Source: Heliophilum fasciatum
Lineage (GTDB): Bacteria > Bacillota > Desulfitobacteriia > Heliobacteriales > Heliobacteriaceae
NCBI RefSeq assembly: GCF_004341395.1
Contig: NZ_SLXT01000004.1
Coordinates: forward strand, 113,846-177,845
Length of the DNA stretch: 64,000 bases
Direction: 5' to 3'
This document shows, piece by piece, positions 1-7,464 of this stretch; within the stretch, counting starts at the first letter, position 1; each line of letters opens with the position of its first letter. The notes under the pieces were generated by a model. That model was not told the DNA's origin, searched no databases, and was given only the letters and a program-made list of their open reading frames with translations. Position numbers and translations under genes: made by a program.

Positions 1-211
1 TATAAGCGCCTAGATCGTTGCCGGCGGTGCCCTCGACGATCAGCGAAGCGTTACCGGACAATCCGGTGCCGATATAGCGCTGACCGTTGACGCTGTGCAC
101 CCTTACCGTTGCAGCGCCGGCAGCCAGGGCAGCGCGAATTTTTTCGTTTAACTCTTTGTAGTACAGTCCCTGTGCGTTGATCGCCACAGCACTTGCGTTG
201 GAAATCGTCAT
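1..211 (-). CDS. Glutamate synthase GXGXG-domain protein (partial)
   Basis: This is the N-terminal 70 residues of a protein that runs off the left edge. It reads MTISNASAVAINAQGLYYKE followed by a glycine-rich right-handed-helix segment (GTGLSGNASLIVEG). In ordinary bacteria this module is the C-terminal third of the GltB large subunit; here it is a separate protein, as in archaeal-type three-piece glutamate synthases. The start is fixed by an AAGGAGG site 8 bases upstream. It lies 12 bp after the FMN-domain gene and should be the third gene of the gltB operon. Its role is structural, linking the amidotransferase and synthase sites; the catalytic residues are in the other two pieces. Confidence 0.85.
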   Translation of the reverse strand, partial: MTISNASAVAINAQGLYYKELNEKIRAALAAGAATVRVHSVNGQRYIGTGLSGNASLIVEGTAGNDLGAY

Positions 212-223
212 AAAAGCACCTCC

Positions 224-1726
224 TTACTCACCGGCGTGCTTAACGCCTAAAATCTCCAGTTCTTTTTCCGAAAGGCCAATGCCGCGTAGCATCAGGCGGT
301 TGCCCCGCAAGCTTTCCAGGGCGTTGATGCCCATACCGCCCAGCATATCTTTAATTTCATGAGCCCAGGCTTTAAGCAGATTCGCTGCCAGACCGGCGCC
401 CACATCAGGATCGAGGCGTTCCGTCAACTCCGGACGCTGCGTCGCAATCCCCCAGTTACACTTACCGGAGTAGCAGTTTTGACAGACGTGACAACCAAGG
501 GCGATCAGCGCTGCTGTACCGATATAGCAAGCATCAGCACCGAGCGCAATCGCTTTGACCACATCAGAGGAACAGCGGATAGTACCGGCAACAACAAGCG
601 AGACTTGATGGCGAATGCTTTCATCACGCAGGCGCTGATCCACGGCCGCCAGAGCCAGTTCAATGGGAATACCAACCGAATCACGGGTACGTAGCGGTGC
701 AGCACCGGTACCACCGCGGAATCCGTCGATGACGATAATGTCTGCTCCGGCCCGGGCCGCGCCGGAGGCAATGGCGGCGATGTTGTGCACAGCGGCAATC
801 TTTACAGCGACGGGCTTCCGATATTCCGTCGCTTCTTTGAGTGAATAGATCAACTGGCGCAGATCTTCAATGGAGTAGATATCATGATGCGGCGCCGGTG
901 AGATAGCATCAGAGCCTTCGGGAATCATCCGCGTCAACGATACGTCCATGCCGACCTTTTCACCGGGCAAATGCCCACCGATACCGGGCTTCGCACCTTG
1001 ACCGATCTTGATTTCAATCGCCGCGCCCGCTTCGAGATACTCCGGGTGAACGCCAAAGCGACCCGATGCGACTTGGGTGATCGTATGAGCACCGTATTGA
1101 TAAAGATCGCGGTGGAGGCCACCTTCGCCGGTGCAGAAGTACGTACCCATGCGCTCGGCAGCACGGGCCAGCGACGTCATTGTATTGAGAGAAACCGCGC
1201 CAAAGCTCATGGCGCCGAACATAATCGGCAGATCCAGTTCCAACTGCGGCGGCAGCGCTTCGGCCAGCTTACCATCGTTGATCGACAAGGCATCGGGTTT
1301 GCGACCGAGGAAGGTTTTTAATTCCATCGGTTCACGCAAGGGATCGATCGAAGGGTTCGTGACCTGACTGGCGTTGAGCAGCAGGTGATCCCAGTAGATG
1401 GGATAAGGCTTGTCCGTACCCATGCCGGATAAAAGCACCGAGCCTGTAGCCGCTTGCTTGTAGATCGAATCAATATAGTGGTCTGTCCAGTTGGCATTGG
1501 CCCGGTACTCGTTGGGAAACTTACGAATCGTCAGCGCATCGGCCGGGCACGTGAGGACGCAGCGATGGCAGTTCACACACTTGCGATCATCATGAACGAC
1601 TTTGCGGCCCCGTTCATGCCAGCGGTGCACCTCATTGGCGCACTGGCGAACACAGATCTGGCACTGGGTGCAGCGGCGTTCGTCGCGATCAACGATAAAA
1701 TCCGGTGTGGTATAGTGAAAACTCAT
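224..1726 (-). CDS. gltB: Glutamate synthase FMN/ferredoxin-domain subunit
   Basis: A 500-aa protein catalysing the reductive synthase half-reaction that turns 2-oxoglutarate and channelled ammonia into glutamate. The N-terminus holds two 4Fe-4S ferredoxin motifs (C19-x2-C22-x2-C25-x3-C29 and C50-x2-C53-x2-C56-x3-C60). These are followed by the FMN-binding glutamate synthase barrel with glycine-rich phosphate-binding stretches (GGTGAAP) and a cysteine cluster near residue 420 (CHVCQNC..GKC) that should hold the 3Fe-4S centre. The start at 1726 is chosen over an upstream in-frame ATG. It overlaps the stop of the amidotransferase gene by four bases (ATGA) and has AAGGGGTGG ahead of it, so translation is probably coupled. 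Having its own ferredoxin domain suggests ferredoxin-type electron input rather than a GltD partner, but the right partner is not visible. Confidence 0.93.
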   Translation of the reverse strand: MSFHYTTPDFIVDRDERRCTQCQICVRQCANEVHRWHERGRKVVHDDRKCVNCHRCVLTCPADALTIRKFPNEYRANANWTDHYIDSIYKQAATGSVLLSGMGTDKPYPIYWDHLLLNASQVTNPSIDPLREPMELKTFLGRKPDALSINDGKLAEALPPQLELDLPIMFGAMSFGAVSLNTMTSLARAAERMGTYFCTGEGGLHRDLYQYGAHTITQVASGRFGVHPEYLEAGAAIEIKIGQGAKPGIGGHLPGEKVGMDVSLTRMIPEGSDAISPAPHHDIYSIEDLRQLIYSLKEATEYRKPVAVKIAAVHNIAAIASGAARAGADIIVIDGFRGGTGAAPLRTRDSVGIPIELALAAVDQRLRDESIRHQVSLVVAGTIRCSSDVVKAIALGADACYIGTAALIALGCHVCQNCYSGKCNWGIATQRPELTERLDPDVGAGLAANLLKAWAHEIKDMLGGMGINALESLRGNRLMLRGIGLSEKELEILGVKHAGE

Positions 1727-2820
1727 AGTTGATCCACCCCTTTCAACAGGCCGATGACCGGTTCGCCGCCACCGACAGACCAAACTTTATCCGGTGCGGC
1801 GCAGACCTCCCGAATCGCCGATTCTTCGCTGGCCACATAGATAAAAGCGCCCTTTTCCGCCGCCACAAGCGAACGGAGCTTCAAGCGGTCATTCAATGCC
1901 ACAAAACCTTTGCGGCTACCTAAGATAATGGAGAAGGGACCGTTGATCAGCAGGGAACTGTAGACGGTCCGCACCGCTTTGACCAGTGCTTTTTGCTGAT
2001 CATCCATGCGCGCCAGCGCCGACCAAAAGGGGGCGGCCAGCGCGGTTACTGCCACGTGCAGCGGTAAGCCATGCTTGCGCAGGAGCAAATCAAAAGCGTA
2101 AGTGATCGCTTCTGTATCAGTCTGTAAGGAGCAGCGATAACCGAACATCTCCAGATAGCGCCGGTTGGCGTCGTAGGAAGAAATTTCACCGTTATGAACG
2201 ATGGACCAGTCCAGCAGGGTAAAGGGATGGGCGCCGCCCCACCAGCCTGGTGTATTCGTCGGAAAACGGCCATGAGCCGTCCAGAGGTAGCCTTTATACG
2301 TATCGAGCTTATAAAACTCGCCGATCTCTTCAGGATAGCCGACACCTTTGAAGGCGCCCATGTTTTTACCGGAAGAAGCGACAAACGCCCCAGGATATTC
2401 GCTGTTGATGCGCATTACGCAGCGAGCCATATATTCATCGGCACCAAGGCCGGACTCCACTAACTTATTTTCCTTGGGCAAGACAAAATAGCGCCAGATC
2501 AAGGGAGCGTTCGTGATTTTTACCGTTTTGCGCGTGGGAATCTTACCGCCCACTTCAATATCAAAATGGTTGTTGAAAAAAACTTCTGTTGCTTCCCGGC
2601 TTTGATCATCCTCGAAAAACATATGTAGCGCATAGTGTTCGGGATAATCGGGATAAATACCGTAGGCCGCAAAACCACCACCGAGGCCATTCGAGCGATC
2701 ATGCATCAACGCGATGGAGCGGATGATGTCGTGACCGGAAAAAACTTCGCCGTCACGGTTCATGATCCCGCTGATGGCACAGCCAGAGGGGATGCGGATC
2801 TGACCTTCACGTAGCAGCAT
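1723..2820 (-). CDS. Glutamate synthase amidotransferase subunit (class II GATase)
   Basis: A 365-aa class-II glutamine amidotransferase domain that releases ammonia from glutamine for the synthase subunit. The usual N-terminal nucleophile cysteine is not at position 2. It sits in the motif SGCAISG about 14 residues in, as is typical for stand-alone archaeal-type GltB1 proteins that start with a short extension. The motifs HNGEISSYDANRRYLE and TDTEAITYAFD belong to the GATase core. The start at 2820 is set by AAGGAGG eight bases upstream; a start 30 bases earlier has no ribosome site. First gene of the three-gene gltB operon, with a 180-nt leader that contains a terminator-like hairpin. Confidence 0.9.
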   Translation of the reverse strand: MLLREGQIRIPSGCAISGIMNRDGEVFSGHDIIRSIALMHDRSNGLGGGFAAYGIYPDYPEHYALHMFFEDDQSREATEVFFNNHFDIEVGGKIPTRKTVKITNAPLIWRYFVLPKENKLVESGLGADEYMARCVMRINSEYPGAFVASSGKNMGAFKGVGYPEEIGEFYKLDTYKGYLWTAHGRFPTNTPGWWGGAHPFTLLDWSIVHNGEISSYDANRRYLEMFGYRCSLQTDTEAITYAFDLLLRKHGLPLHVAVTALAAPFWSALARMDDQQKALVKAVRTVYSSLLINGPFSIILGSRKGFVALNDRLKLRSLVAAEKGAFIYVASEESAIREVCAAPDKVWSVGGGEPVIGLLKGVDQL

Positions 2821-2882
2821 GGAAGCAGCCTCCTTACGTAAAATAAACACCTATGCGCAACCGGCAGGCGGAACTGCGGAAT

Positions 2883-2929
2883 AAAAAAAAGCGCACTCAA
2901 TGACAGACAAGATCAGCGAGCATCGAGTG
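2883..2929 (-). terminator. Terminator-like attenuator in the gltB leader
   Basis: On the minus strand CACTCGATG pairs with CATTGAGTG (one G-U pair) across an 18-base loop and is followed by CGC and eight T. It lies between the gltB promoter and the first gltB gene, so it should end most transcripts early unless it is disrupted. An upstream ATCGA can pair with the TCGAT inside the 5' arm, a possible antiterminator. The pairings are read directly; the regulatory role is inferred. Confidence 0.6.
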
Positions 2930-3008
2930 AAGCGATCGATCGTCTGCAACGTGAGAACGCCATTGTTCCACAAAGATAAAATTTTTGTCGGTTGATAAGT
3001 GTATGGTA

Positions 3009-3037
3009 TTTATAACACAGAGGTATCAGGCATTCAA
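3009..3037 (-). promoter_or_regulatory. gltB operon promoter (sigma-A type)
   Basis: Minus strand: TTGAAT, 17-bp spacer, TATAAA. Transcription should start near 3002, giving a leader of about 180 nt that carries the attenuator hairpin before the first gltB start codon. Confidence 0.65.
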
Positions 3038-3143
3038 TGGCATCGCAACAGAAACACTGTATACATTCATCGGGATACAGGCCATGAGATAGCGAAAAAA
3101 GGGCATACTATTCGGGTGTCCAGCTTAAGTAAGGAGGAAAAAG

Positions 3144-3308
3144 ATGATGAAAAAAGATCAACACAACAATTCCACCATCGATGCTAACCTTTCAGGAGCC
3201 AAGAAAGCACCTGGTGTCTATGAGCCCGATCCCCGCCAAATCGAGCAGCCCAGCGAGATCGCCCAGTGGGCCGCCCAGGAAAACAAAAATCCCGATGATT
3301 TTGAGTAA
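3144..3308 (+). CDS. Small hypothetical protein, 54 aa
   Basis: A 54-residue, polar, proline-containing protein starting MMKKDQHNNSTIDANLSGAK and ending NKNPDDFE. I do not recognise it. It has no membrane segment or cysteine. Support for it being real: a textbook AAGGAGG ribosome site 7-8 bases before the ATG, an intrinsic terminator directly after the stop, and codon use like its neighbours. It is transcribed divergently from gltB. The acidic C-terminus and lack of hydrophobic core suggest a disordered or partner-bound peptide. Confidence 0.6.
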   Translation: MMKKDQHNNSTIDANLSGAKKAPGVYEPDPRQIEQPSEIAQWAAQENKNPDDFE

Positions 3309-3314
3309 CAAAGA

Positions 3315-3347
3315 AAAAACGCTGAAGAACGGCTTCAGCGTTTTTTT
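3315..3347. terminator. Bidirectional intrinsic terminator
   Basis: AACGCTGAAG pairs with CTTCAGCGTT around a 4-5 base loop, with six A before and seven T after. It can serve both the small plus-strand gene ending at 3308 and the minus-strand regulator gene ending at 3358. Confidence 0.85.
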
Positions 3348-3357
3348 GTGCTTCTGG

Positions 3358-3570
3358 CTACCCGGTACCATAATCATCGTCCGTTGGATTTGCCGGCAGC
3401 GGCGGTTCAGTTGGTTTTTCCTGGGTCAGCCGTCCGGCTTTTTTCAGCGCTTCCCGTAACAGGTATTCCATATGCCCGTTCACGCTACGCATTTCATCTG
3501 CTGCCCAGCGCTCGATCAGCACATACAAATGAGGGTCCAAACGTAGAGGGAAGCTTTTCTTCGGCGGCAC
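3358..3570 (-). CDS. Arc/MetJ-type ribbon-helix-helix regulator
   Basis: A 70-aa protein. Residues 5-45 (KSFPLRLDPHLYVLIERWAA then a second helix ending LLREALKKAGR) fit the ribbon-helix-helix fold: a short basic beta-strand that enters the DNA major groove, then two helices for dimerisation. The proline-rich acidic tail is probably disordered. The GTG start lies only 4 bases after the stop of the SPFH gene and has no ribosome site of its own, so translation is probably coupled and the two proteins made together. Three phased TGATAT boxes in the shared promoter are its obvious candidate operator (inference). Confidence 0.75.
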   Translation of the reverse strand: MPPKKSFPLRLDPHLYVLIERWAADEMRSVNGHMEYLLREALKKAGRLTQEKPTEPPLPANPTDDDYGTG

Positions 3571-3574
3571 GGGA

Positions 3575-4417
3575 TTAGTACAAACTGCCAGTATTGATGA
3601 CCGGTTGGGCCGACCGATCGGATACGATACTGACCAGCAGATTGTTGATCATCGCTACTTTACGCTCATCGTCCAACTCCACCAGACCGTCGCGCTGAAT
3701 CTTTTCCAGTGCCATTTGGGCCATACCGACAGCACCTTCCACGATCATCTGGCGTGCGGCTAAAATGGCCGATGCTTGCTGGCGCTGGAGCATGGCACTG
3801 GCGATTTCGGTGGCATAGGCCAAGTGGGTCAAGCGCGCTTCCAGCACTTCCACACCGGCCACGCTCAGACGAGACTGCAACTCCTGAGCAATTTCAGAAG
3901 CGACAACTTCCGTATTGCCGCGCAGGGAGTAGGCCTTGCCAGAAAAATCATCATAGGGATATTTGGTGGCAATATGGCGAAGCGCCGTTTCCGCTTGAAT
4001 CTCCACAAAGCTTTCGTAATTATCAACATCAAAAACGGCCTTAGCGGAATCAGTAACCCGAAAAACGATGACCGCAGCGATTTCGATAGGGTTTCCTTCT
4101 ACATCATTGACCTTTAACTTGGCACTGTTAAAGTTACGAACTTTCAGTGATACGGTGCGATAAACCGTGAAAGGAACGCTCAACCAGATCCCGCTTTCAC
4201 GGAGAGTGCCCACATACTGGCCGAAAAACATCAATGTCTTCGCTTCGTTCGGCGCAACGATTTTGATCCCCGATGCTAAAATCGCCGTCAACAAAAACAC
4301 CAAGACCGCACTGAAGATAGAACCCGTCACCAGTAAAAGCAACGTGAGAGCCAACAAACCGATAAACAAGAGGAGCGCGTATAACCCATTCACTTGCCAA
4401 GCTCTTTGCTCGTTCAT
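3575..4417 (-). CDS. SPFH / band 7 (prohibitin-like) membrane protein
   Basis: A 280-aa protein. Two hydrophobic stretches near the N-terminus (about residues 13-33 and 35-50) anchor it in the membrane. They are followed by an SPFH domain (from about residue 52, KIVAPNEAKTLMFFGQYVGT) and an Ala/Gln/Glu-rich helical region (residues about 205-245) typical of the oligomerising flotillin/stomatin coiled coil. Members of this family form large rings that organise membrane microdomains or control proteases; the specific role here cannot be read from sequence. AAGGAGG precedes the ATG. It is first in a two-gene operon with a ribbon-helix-helix regulator. Confidence 0.85.
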   Translation of the reverse strand: MNEQRAWQVNGLYALLLFIGLLALTLLLLVTGSIFSAVLVFLLTAILASGIKIVAPNEAKTLMFFGQYVGTLRESGIWLSVPFTVYRTVSLKVRNFNSAKLKVNDVEGNPIEIAAVIVFRVTDSAKAVFDVDNYESFVEIQAETALRHIATKYPYDDFSGKAYSLRGNTEVVASEIAQELQSRLSVAGVEVLEARLTHLAYATEIASAMLQRQQASAILAARQMIVEGAVGMAQMALEKIQRDGLVELDDERKVAMINNLLVSIVSDRSAQPVINTGSLY

Positions 4418-4440
4418 GGAAACAACCTCCTTGCCATATC

Positions 4441-4468
4441 TGATATAATAATGATATCACATTGATAT
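4441..4468 (-). promoter_or_regulatory. Three phased TGATAT boxes in the SPFH promoter
   Basis: On the plus strand TGATAT occurs at 4441, 4452 and 4463, exactly 11 bp apart, one helical turn. On the minus strand the boxes overlap a plausible promoter (TTGCTT, 17 bp, TATCAT), just ahead of the SPFH ribosome site. Tandem same-face half-sites are how Arc/MetJ-type dimers bind, and such a regulator is encoded in this operon. Autoregulation is inferred. Confidence 0.5.
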
Positions 4469-4502
4469 TTTACAAGCAAGACAAGGAGCAGAAAATCGTG
4501 GA

Positions 4503-5726
4503 CTACCATGGACGCAGAAGAAACCCGGCCCGAGTAAGTTGCACCGTCAGTTCGTCAATATGCTCATGATCGCGTGTTTCCAGCGCGATGATGACCTCCA
4601 CTTGACGCAGTGAAAGCGTCGGTGCCAGTCGATCGTGAATGATCGAGATAACATTGGCACCGCCGGCAGCAATTAAAGCCAGCAATTGTTGCAGCGATCC
4701 CGGCGCATCAGTCAAGGTCACGCGAAACTCCCAGCGCCGCCCGCTTTGCACCAGACCATGTTCGATCAGTGCAGCAATGGCGGAAATATCCGTATTGCCG
4801 CCAGACAGCAAGGCAACCCAACGTTCACCGCTTTTGCCCAACTGTTGCGTCAGCAGGGCGGCCAGTGATACGGCGCCGGCACCTTCCACGACCAGTTTAG
4901 CCCGCTCCAGCAGCAAGACAATGGCCTTAGCAATGGCTTCATCATCAACGGTGAGCAGATCATCGACGAGATCTTGCACCAGCGGAAAGGTCAGGCGGCC
5001 AGGCAGGGCGACACGGATTCCATCGGCGATCGTACGCTGGCACGAGACAGTCGTGGCACATCCGGCTTGGCGCGAGGCAACCATGGCCGATGCAGCTGTC
5101 GACTGAACACCGATGATGCGCACCTGAGGAAAGCGAGATTTCAGCGCCAGTGCCAGGCCGGCAATTAACCCGCCGCCGCCGATCGGCACCGTGATGCCGG
5201 TGATGTCCGGGAGCTGATCGGCAATTTCCAGTCCCACGGTCCCTTGACCGGCGATCACCAGAGGATCATCAAAAGCGTGAACATAAAGCAAGCTGCGCTC
5301 TTTCTGTAATGCCAGCGCAGCTTGATAAGCTTCGTCATAAGTATCGCCTTCTAAGATCACTTCAGCACCGTAGCCGCGAGTCGCTTCGATCTTGGCCAGT
5401 GCAGCCCCCTTCGGCATCACGATGGTCGCCGGTACACCGACCATCGTCGCCGCCAAGGCGACGCCTTGGGCATGGTTGCCGGCAGAAGCGGCGACGACAC
5501 CGAGCTTTTTTTCGTCTTCCGTCAAGGAAAGCAAGCGATTCAAGGCGCCCCGCAGCTTGAATGAACCGGTGCGTTGCCAGTTTTCACATTTTAAGTACAC
5601 TTCACAACCGGCAAGGCGGCTGAAGGTGTGCGAATGGGCCAACGGTGTACGGTGAATATAGGGCGCAATGCGCTGGGCCGCCGTTTCAATCATCGCCAGG
5701 GACAGGGAAGCTTCCGTTCTCTTCAT
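4503..5726 (-). CDS. ilvA: Threonine ammonia-lyase (threonine dehydratase)
   Basis: A 407-aa PLP enzyme that deaminates threonine to 2-oxobutyrate, the entry to isoleucine synthesis or threonine breakdown. The PLP lysine is in TGSFKLRGA, the phosphate loop is GGGGLIAG, and a C-terminal ACT-type domain (from about residue 330, EFRVTLTDAPGSLQQL) indicates allosteric control. The size and single ACT domain match the short TdcB/IlvA type, so biosynthetic versus catabolic use is undecided. Of two nearby ATGs, the one at 5726 is preferred because AAGGGGG lies about 7 bases before it, whereas the ATG six bases upstream is too close. It appears monocistronic. Confidence 0.92.
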   Translation of the reverse strand: MKRTEASLSLAMIETAAQRIAPYIHRTPLAHSHTFSRLAGCEVYLKCENWQRTGSFKLRGALNRLLSLTEDEKKLGVVAASAGNHAQGVALAATMVGVPATIVMPKGAALAKIEATRGYGAEVILEGDTYDEAYQAALALQKERSLLYVHAFDDPLVIAGQGTVGLEIADQLPDITGITVPIGGGGLIAGLALALKSRFPQVRIIGVQSTAASAMVASRQAGCATTVSCQRTIADGIRVALPGRLTFPLVQDLVDDLLTVDDEAIAKAIVLLLERAKLVVEGAGAVSLAALLTQQLGKSGERWVALLSGGNTDISAIAALIEHGLVQSGRRWEFRVTLTDAPGSLQQLLALIAAGGANVISIIHDRLAPTLSLRQVEVIIALETRDHEHIDELTVQLTRAGFLLRPW

Positions 5727-5785
5727 CACCATTCCCCCTTTCCTGCTAGCCTAATCACTTCCGCCTGCAGGCATACATGATGATG

Positions 5786-5826
5786 AAAAAAAGCACCGCT
5801 CCCCTCGCGAGAAGGGAAGCGGTGCT
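5786..5826 (-). terminator. Intrinsic terminator of the beta-propeller gene
   Basis: Minus strand: AGCACCGCT pairs with AGCGGTGCT, with inner pairing TCCCTT/GGGGA, followed by seven T. It lies about 35 bp after the stop at 5860. Confidence 0.85.
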
Positions 5827-5859
5827 GTGGGAAGCAGTGTTGTGCGAGCCCATCGATCA

Positions 5860-7287
5860 TCAATAGGGACTGTGATAGATGATACTACCGTCAACACCGA
5901 TAAGGCGTGTTGGTGTTGGCGTTTCCCAAACTTTTTGTACGGCTTGTTGTTCAAAATCAAAAGAGTACATCTCCCAGGCTGTGCCAGCAGGCGCTGCCAC
6001 CGTACCTTGGGCTCCGACCGTCGCCGGTGGAGTAACCGTTGCCTTCGCTTCGGTGAGGTAGAGGAGCTTGCCGTCTTTACCCCAGGCAAAGGACAAAGGC
6101 GCGTTGGCTGCGAAGGAGTGCAAGCGGACAAAATGCCAGGAGAAGAAATTTAACTCGCGGTTAACGCCGATCAAACTAAAGGCATTTTCTTCGCTACCGT
6201 TGGTGGTATAAGGCTCGGTTTTACGCAAGATCACATAACGCTCATTCGGTGAGATGGCATAGTAACGATTAGATTCTTGCCGATCAAAGGGGCTGAGCCA
6301 GCGAATACTGCTTTCCGAATGGGGACGTACTTCGCCTACATGATGACGGCCTGTATCGACACCGGAAGCATAATTTTCTGTCTCCATCAAAATCGTCGAT
6401 GGTGATTTCAGCCATTCTACGGCCCGGGCCGCTTTCCCCATGCTGGTCAGCGGCAACATTTCTTTGGTTTCCATTGTATAGCGGTAGATTTCGGCGCGGT
6501 CCGGTGCGGAGTATTGCATAAAGACAAGATAATTGCTGTCCGGTGACCACCGCGGGTGGCGGGCATCTTTGCCGGTGCCGACCGGTGTGGTTTTGCCGGT
6601 TTTGCGCTCCATCAATACCAAGGGGTTGTCCAAGGCCACATAACGTCCGTCCGGTGACCAAAGCGGCAAATCCGGTTGGCTAAAGGTCTCATGGATGATT
6701 TTATCGGTCAGGTCATCTAATTGGAGCAGGTGAATCCGGTACAAAAGGGTGGCATCGGCACCTTCCGATGTACCGCCGCGTATTTCCGTAAAGGTCAGGT
6801 GCGTGTCTTCTGGGTTCCAGGTAATGCCTGTCCCGAAGCGACTGTTGCCATCATCGGGTAACGAAAAGACCCGCGCCGATTGTTTGGTGCGCAAGTTTAC
6901 CACATACAAGCCGCTTTTGGTTTGAAAAGCGATGCGATCACGCTGATGATTAAGCGTCAAACTGGACCAGGCAATCCCTACATCGGTAGGTTTCTTTTCC
7001 ATACGCACAGAAGGAGTCGGAACCGGTAAGGGTTGATTGCCTTGGAGTACCGCTTGCTCGCAAATCGGTCCCAAATCGATAAATTGCGGCGTATAGGGGT
7101 AGAAAGCCAACATATTCGAAGGGGGCGGCAGAATCTTCGGCTCAAGAATCTGCGTACGATCACCTTGCACATCTTCTCCGTTCGTGGGGAAAAGTGGGGT
7201 TTGCTTCGAAGTAACCAGCGTATACGCCGCAAGGAGCACCATTAACAAAGCAGCAATAAAAGGAATACCGGACATCAGGCGTTTCAC
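5860..7287 (-). CDS. Membrane-anchored PD40/TolB-like beta-propeller protein
   Basis: A 475-aa protein with an N-terminal hydrophobic segment (residues about 8-26, an uncleaved anchor or signal peptide) and then repeated blade motifs such as LPLWSPDGRYVALD, HPRWSPDSNYLVFM and AISPNERYVILR, which are WD40-like PD40 repeats. The bulk should lie outside the cytoplasmic membrane. The ligand is unknown. I start it at a GTG with AGGAGG eight bases upstream rather than at an ATG 69 bases earlier that has none. It has its own promoter and terminator, so it is a single-gene unit. No catalytic motif was found. Confidence 0.75.
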   Translation of the reverse strand: MKRLMSGIPFIAALLMVLLAAYTLVTSKQTPLFPTNGEDVQGDRTQILEPKILPPPSNMLAFYPYTPQFIDLGPICEQAVLQGNQPLPVPTPSVRMEKKPTDVGIAWSSLTLNHQRDRIAFQTKSGLYVVNLRTKQSARVFSLPDDGNSRFGTGITWNPEDTHLTFTEIRGGTSEGADATLLYRIHLLQLDDLTDKIIHETFSQPDLPLWSPDGRYVALDNPLVLMERKTGKTTPVGTGKDARHPRWSPDSNYLVFMQYSAPDRAEIYRYTMETKEMLPLTSMGKAARAVEWLKSPSTILMETENYASGVDTGRHHVGEVRPHSESSIRWLSPFDRQESNRYYAISPNERYVILRKTEPYTTNGSEENAFSLIGVNRELNFFSWHFVRLHSFAANAPLSFAWGKDGKLLYLTEAKATVTPPATVGAQGTVAAPAGTAWEMYSFDFEQQAVQKVWETPTPTRLIGVDGSIIYHSPY

Positions 7288-7322
7288 AAAAGTACCTCCT
7301 GGATACAAACTGAAATAGCAGA

Positions 7323-7344
7323 TCCCCACCAATATCCGTGGGGA
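7323..7344 (-). other. Small hairpin in the beta-propeller leader
   Basis: TCCCCAC and GTGGGGA can form a 7-bp stem with an 8-base loop in the mRNA leader, between the promoter and the ribosome site. No U-tract follows, so it is not a terminator. Its role is unknown; it may only stabilise the 5' end. Confidence 0.35.
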
Positions 7345-7361
7345 ATAAAACAACACCTTGT

Positions 7362-7390
7362 ATCGTACTCTTTAGAATGGAATAACGCAA
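7362..7390 (-). promoter_or_regulatory. Promoter of the beta-propeller gene
   Basis: Minus strand: TTGCGT, 17-bp spacer, TACGAT. Spacing is ideal and position fits a leader of about 65 nt. Confidence 0.5.
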
Positions 7391-7415
7391 GCACCCACAG
7401 TACGATTCCGGCACA

Positions 7416-7459
7416 GAAAAATAAAACAGCCAATTTCCGTGCAGGAAATCGGCTGTTTT
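7416..7459 (-). terminator. Intrinsic terminator after ldh
   Basis: Minus strand: AAAACAGCC pairs with GGCTGTTTT and inner ATTTCC with GGAAAT, followed by TTTTATTTTT. It lies just after the ldh stop and closes the ldh-panE-panB-rhodanese group. Confidence 0.85.
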
Positions 7460-7464
7460 ACCAT

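Noticed and set aside
2883..3000. ANTAR-type double hexaloop in the gltB leader
   Set aside because: I looked for two stems with A-N-N-G-N-N loops. One candidate loop (ATCGAT) has only two stable pairs, so the protein class acting on this leader cannot be claimed.
2999..3187. 62-codon plus-strand frame across the gltB promoter
   Set aside because: It lacks a ribosome site and overlaps out of frame with the better-supported 54-aa gene.
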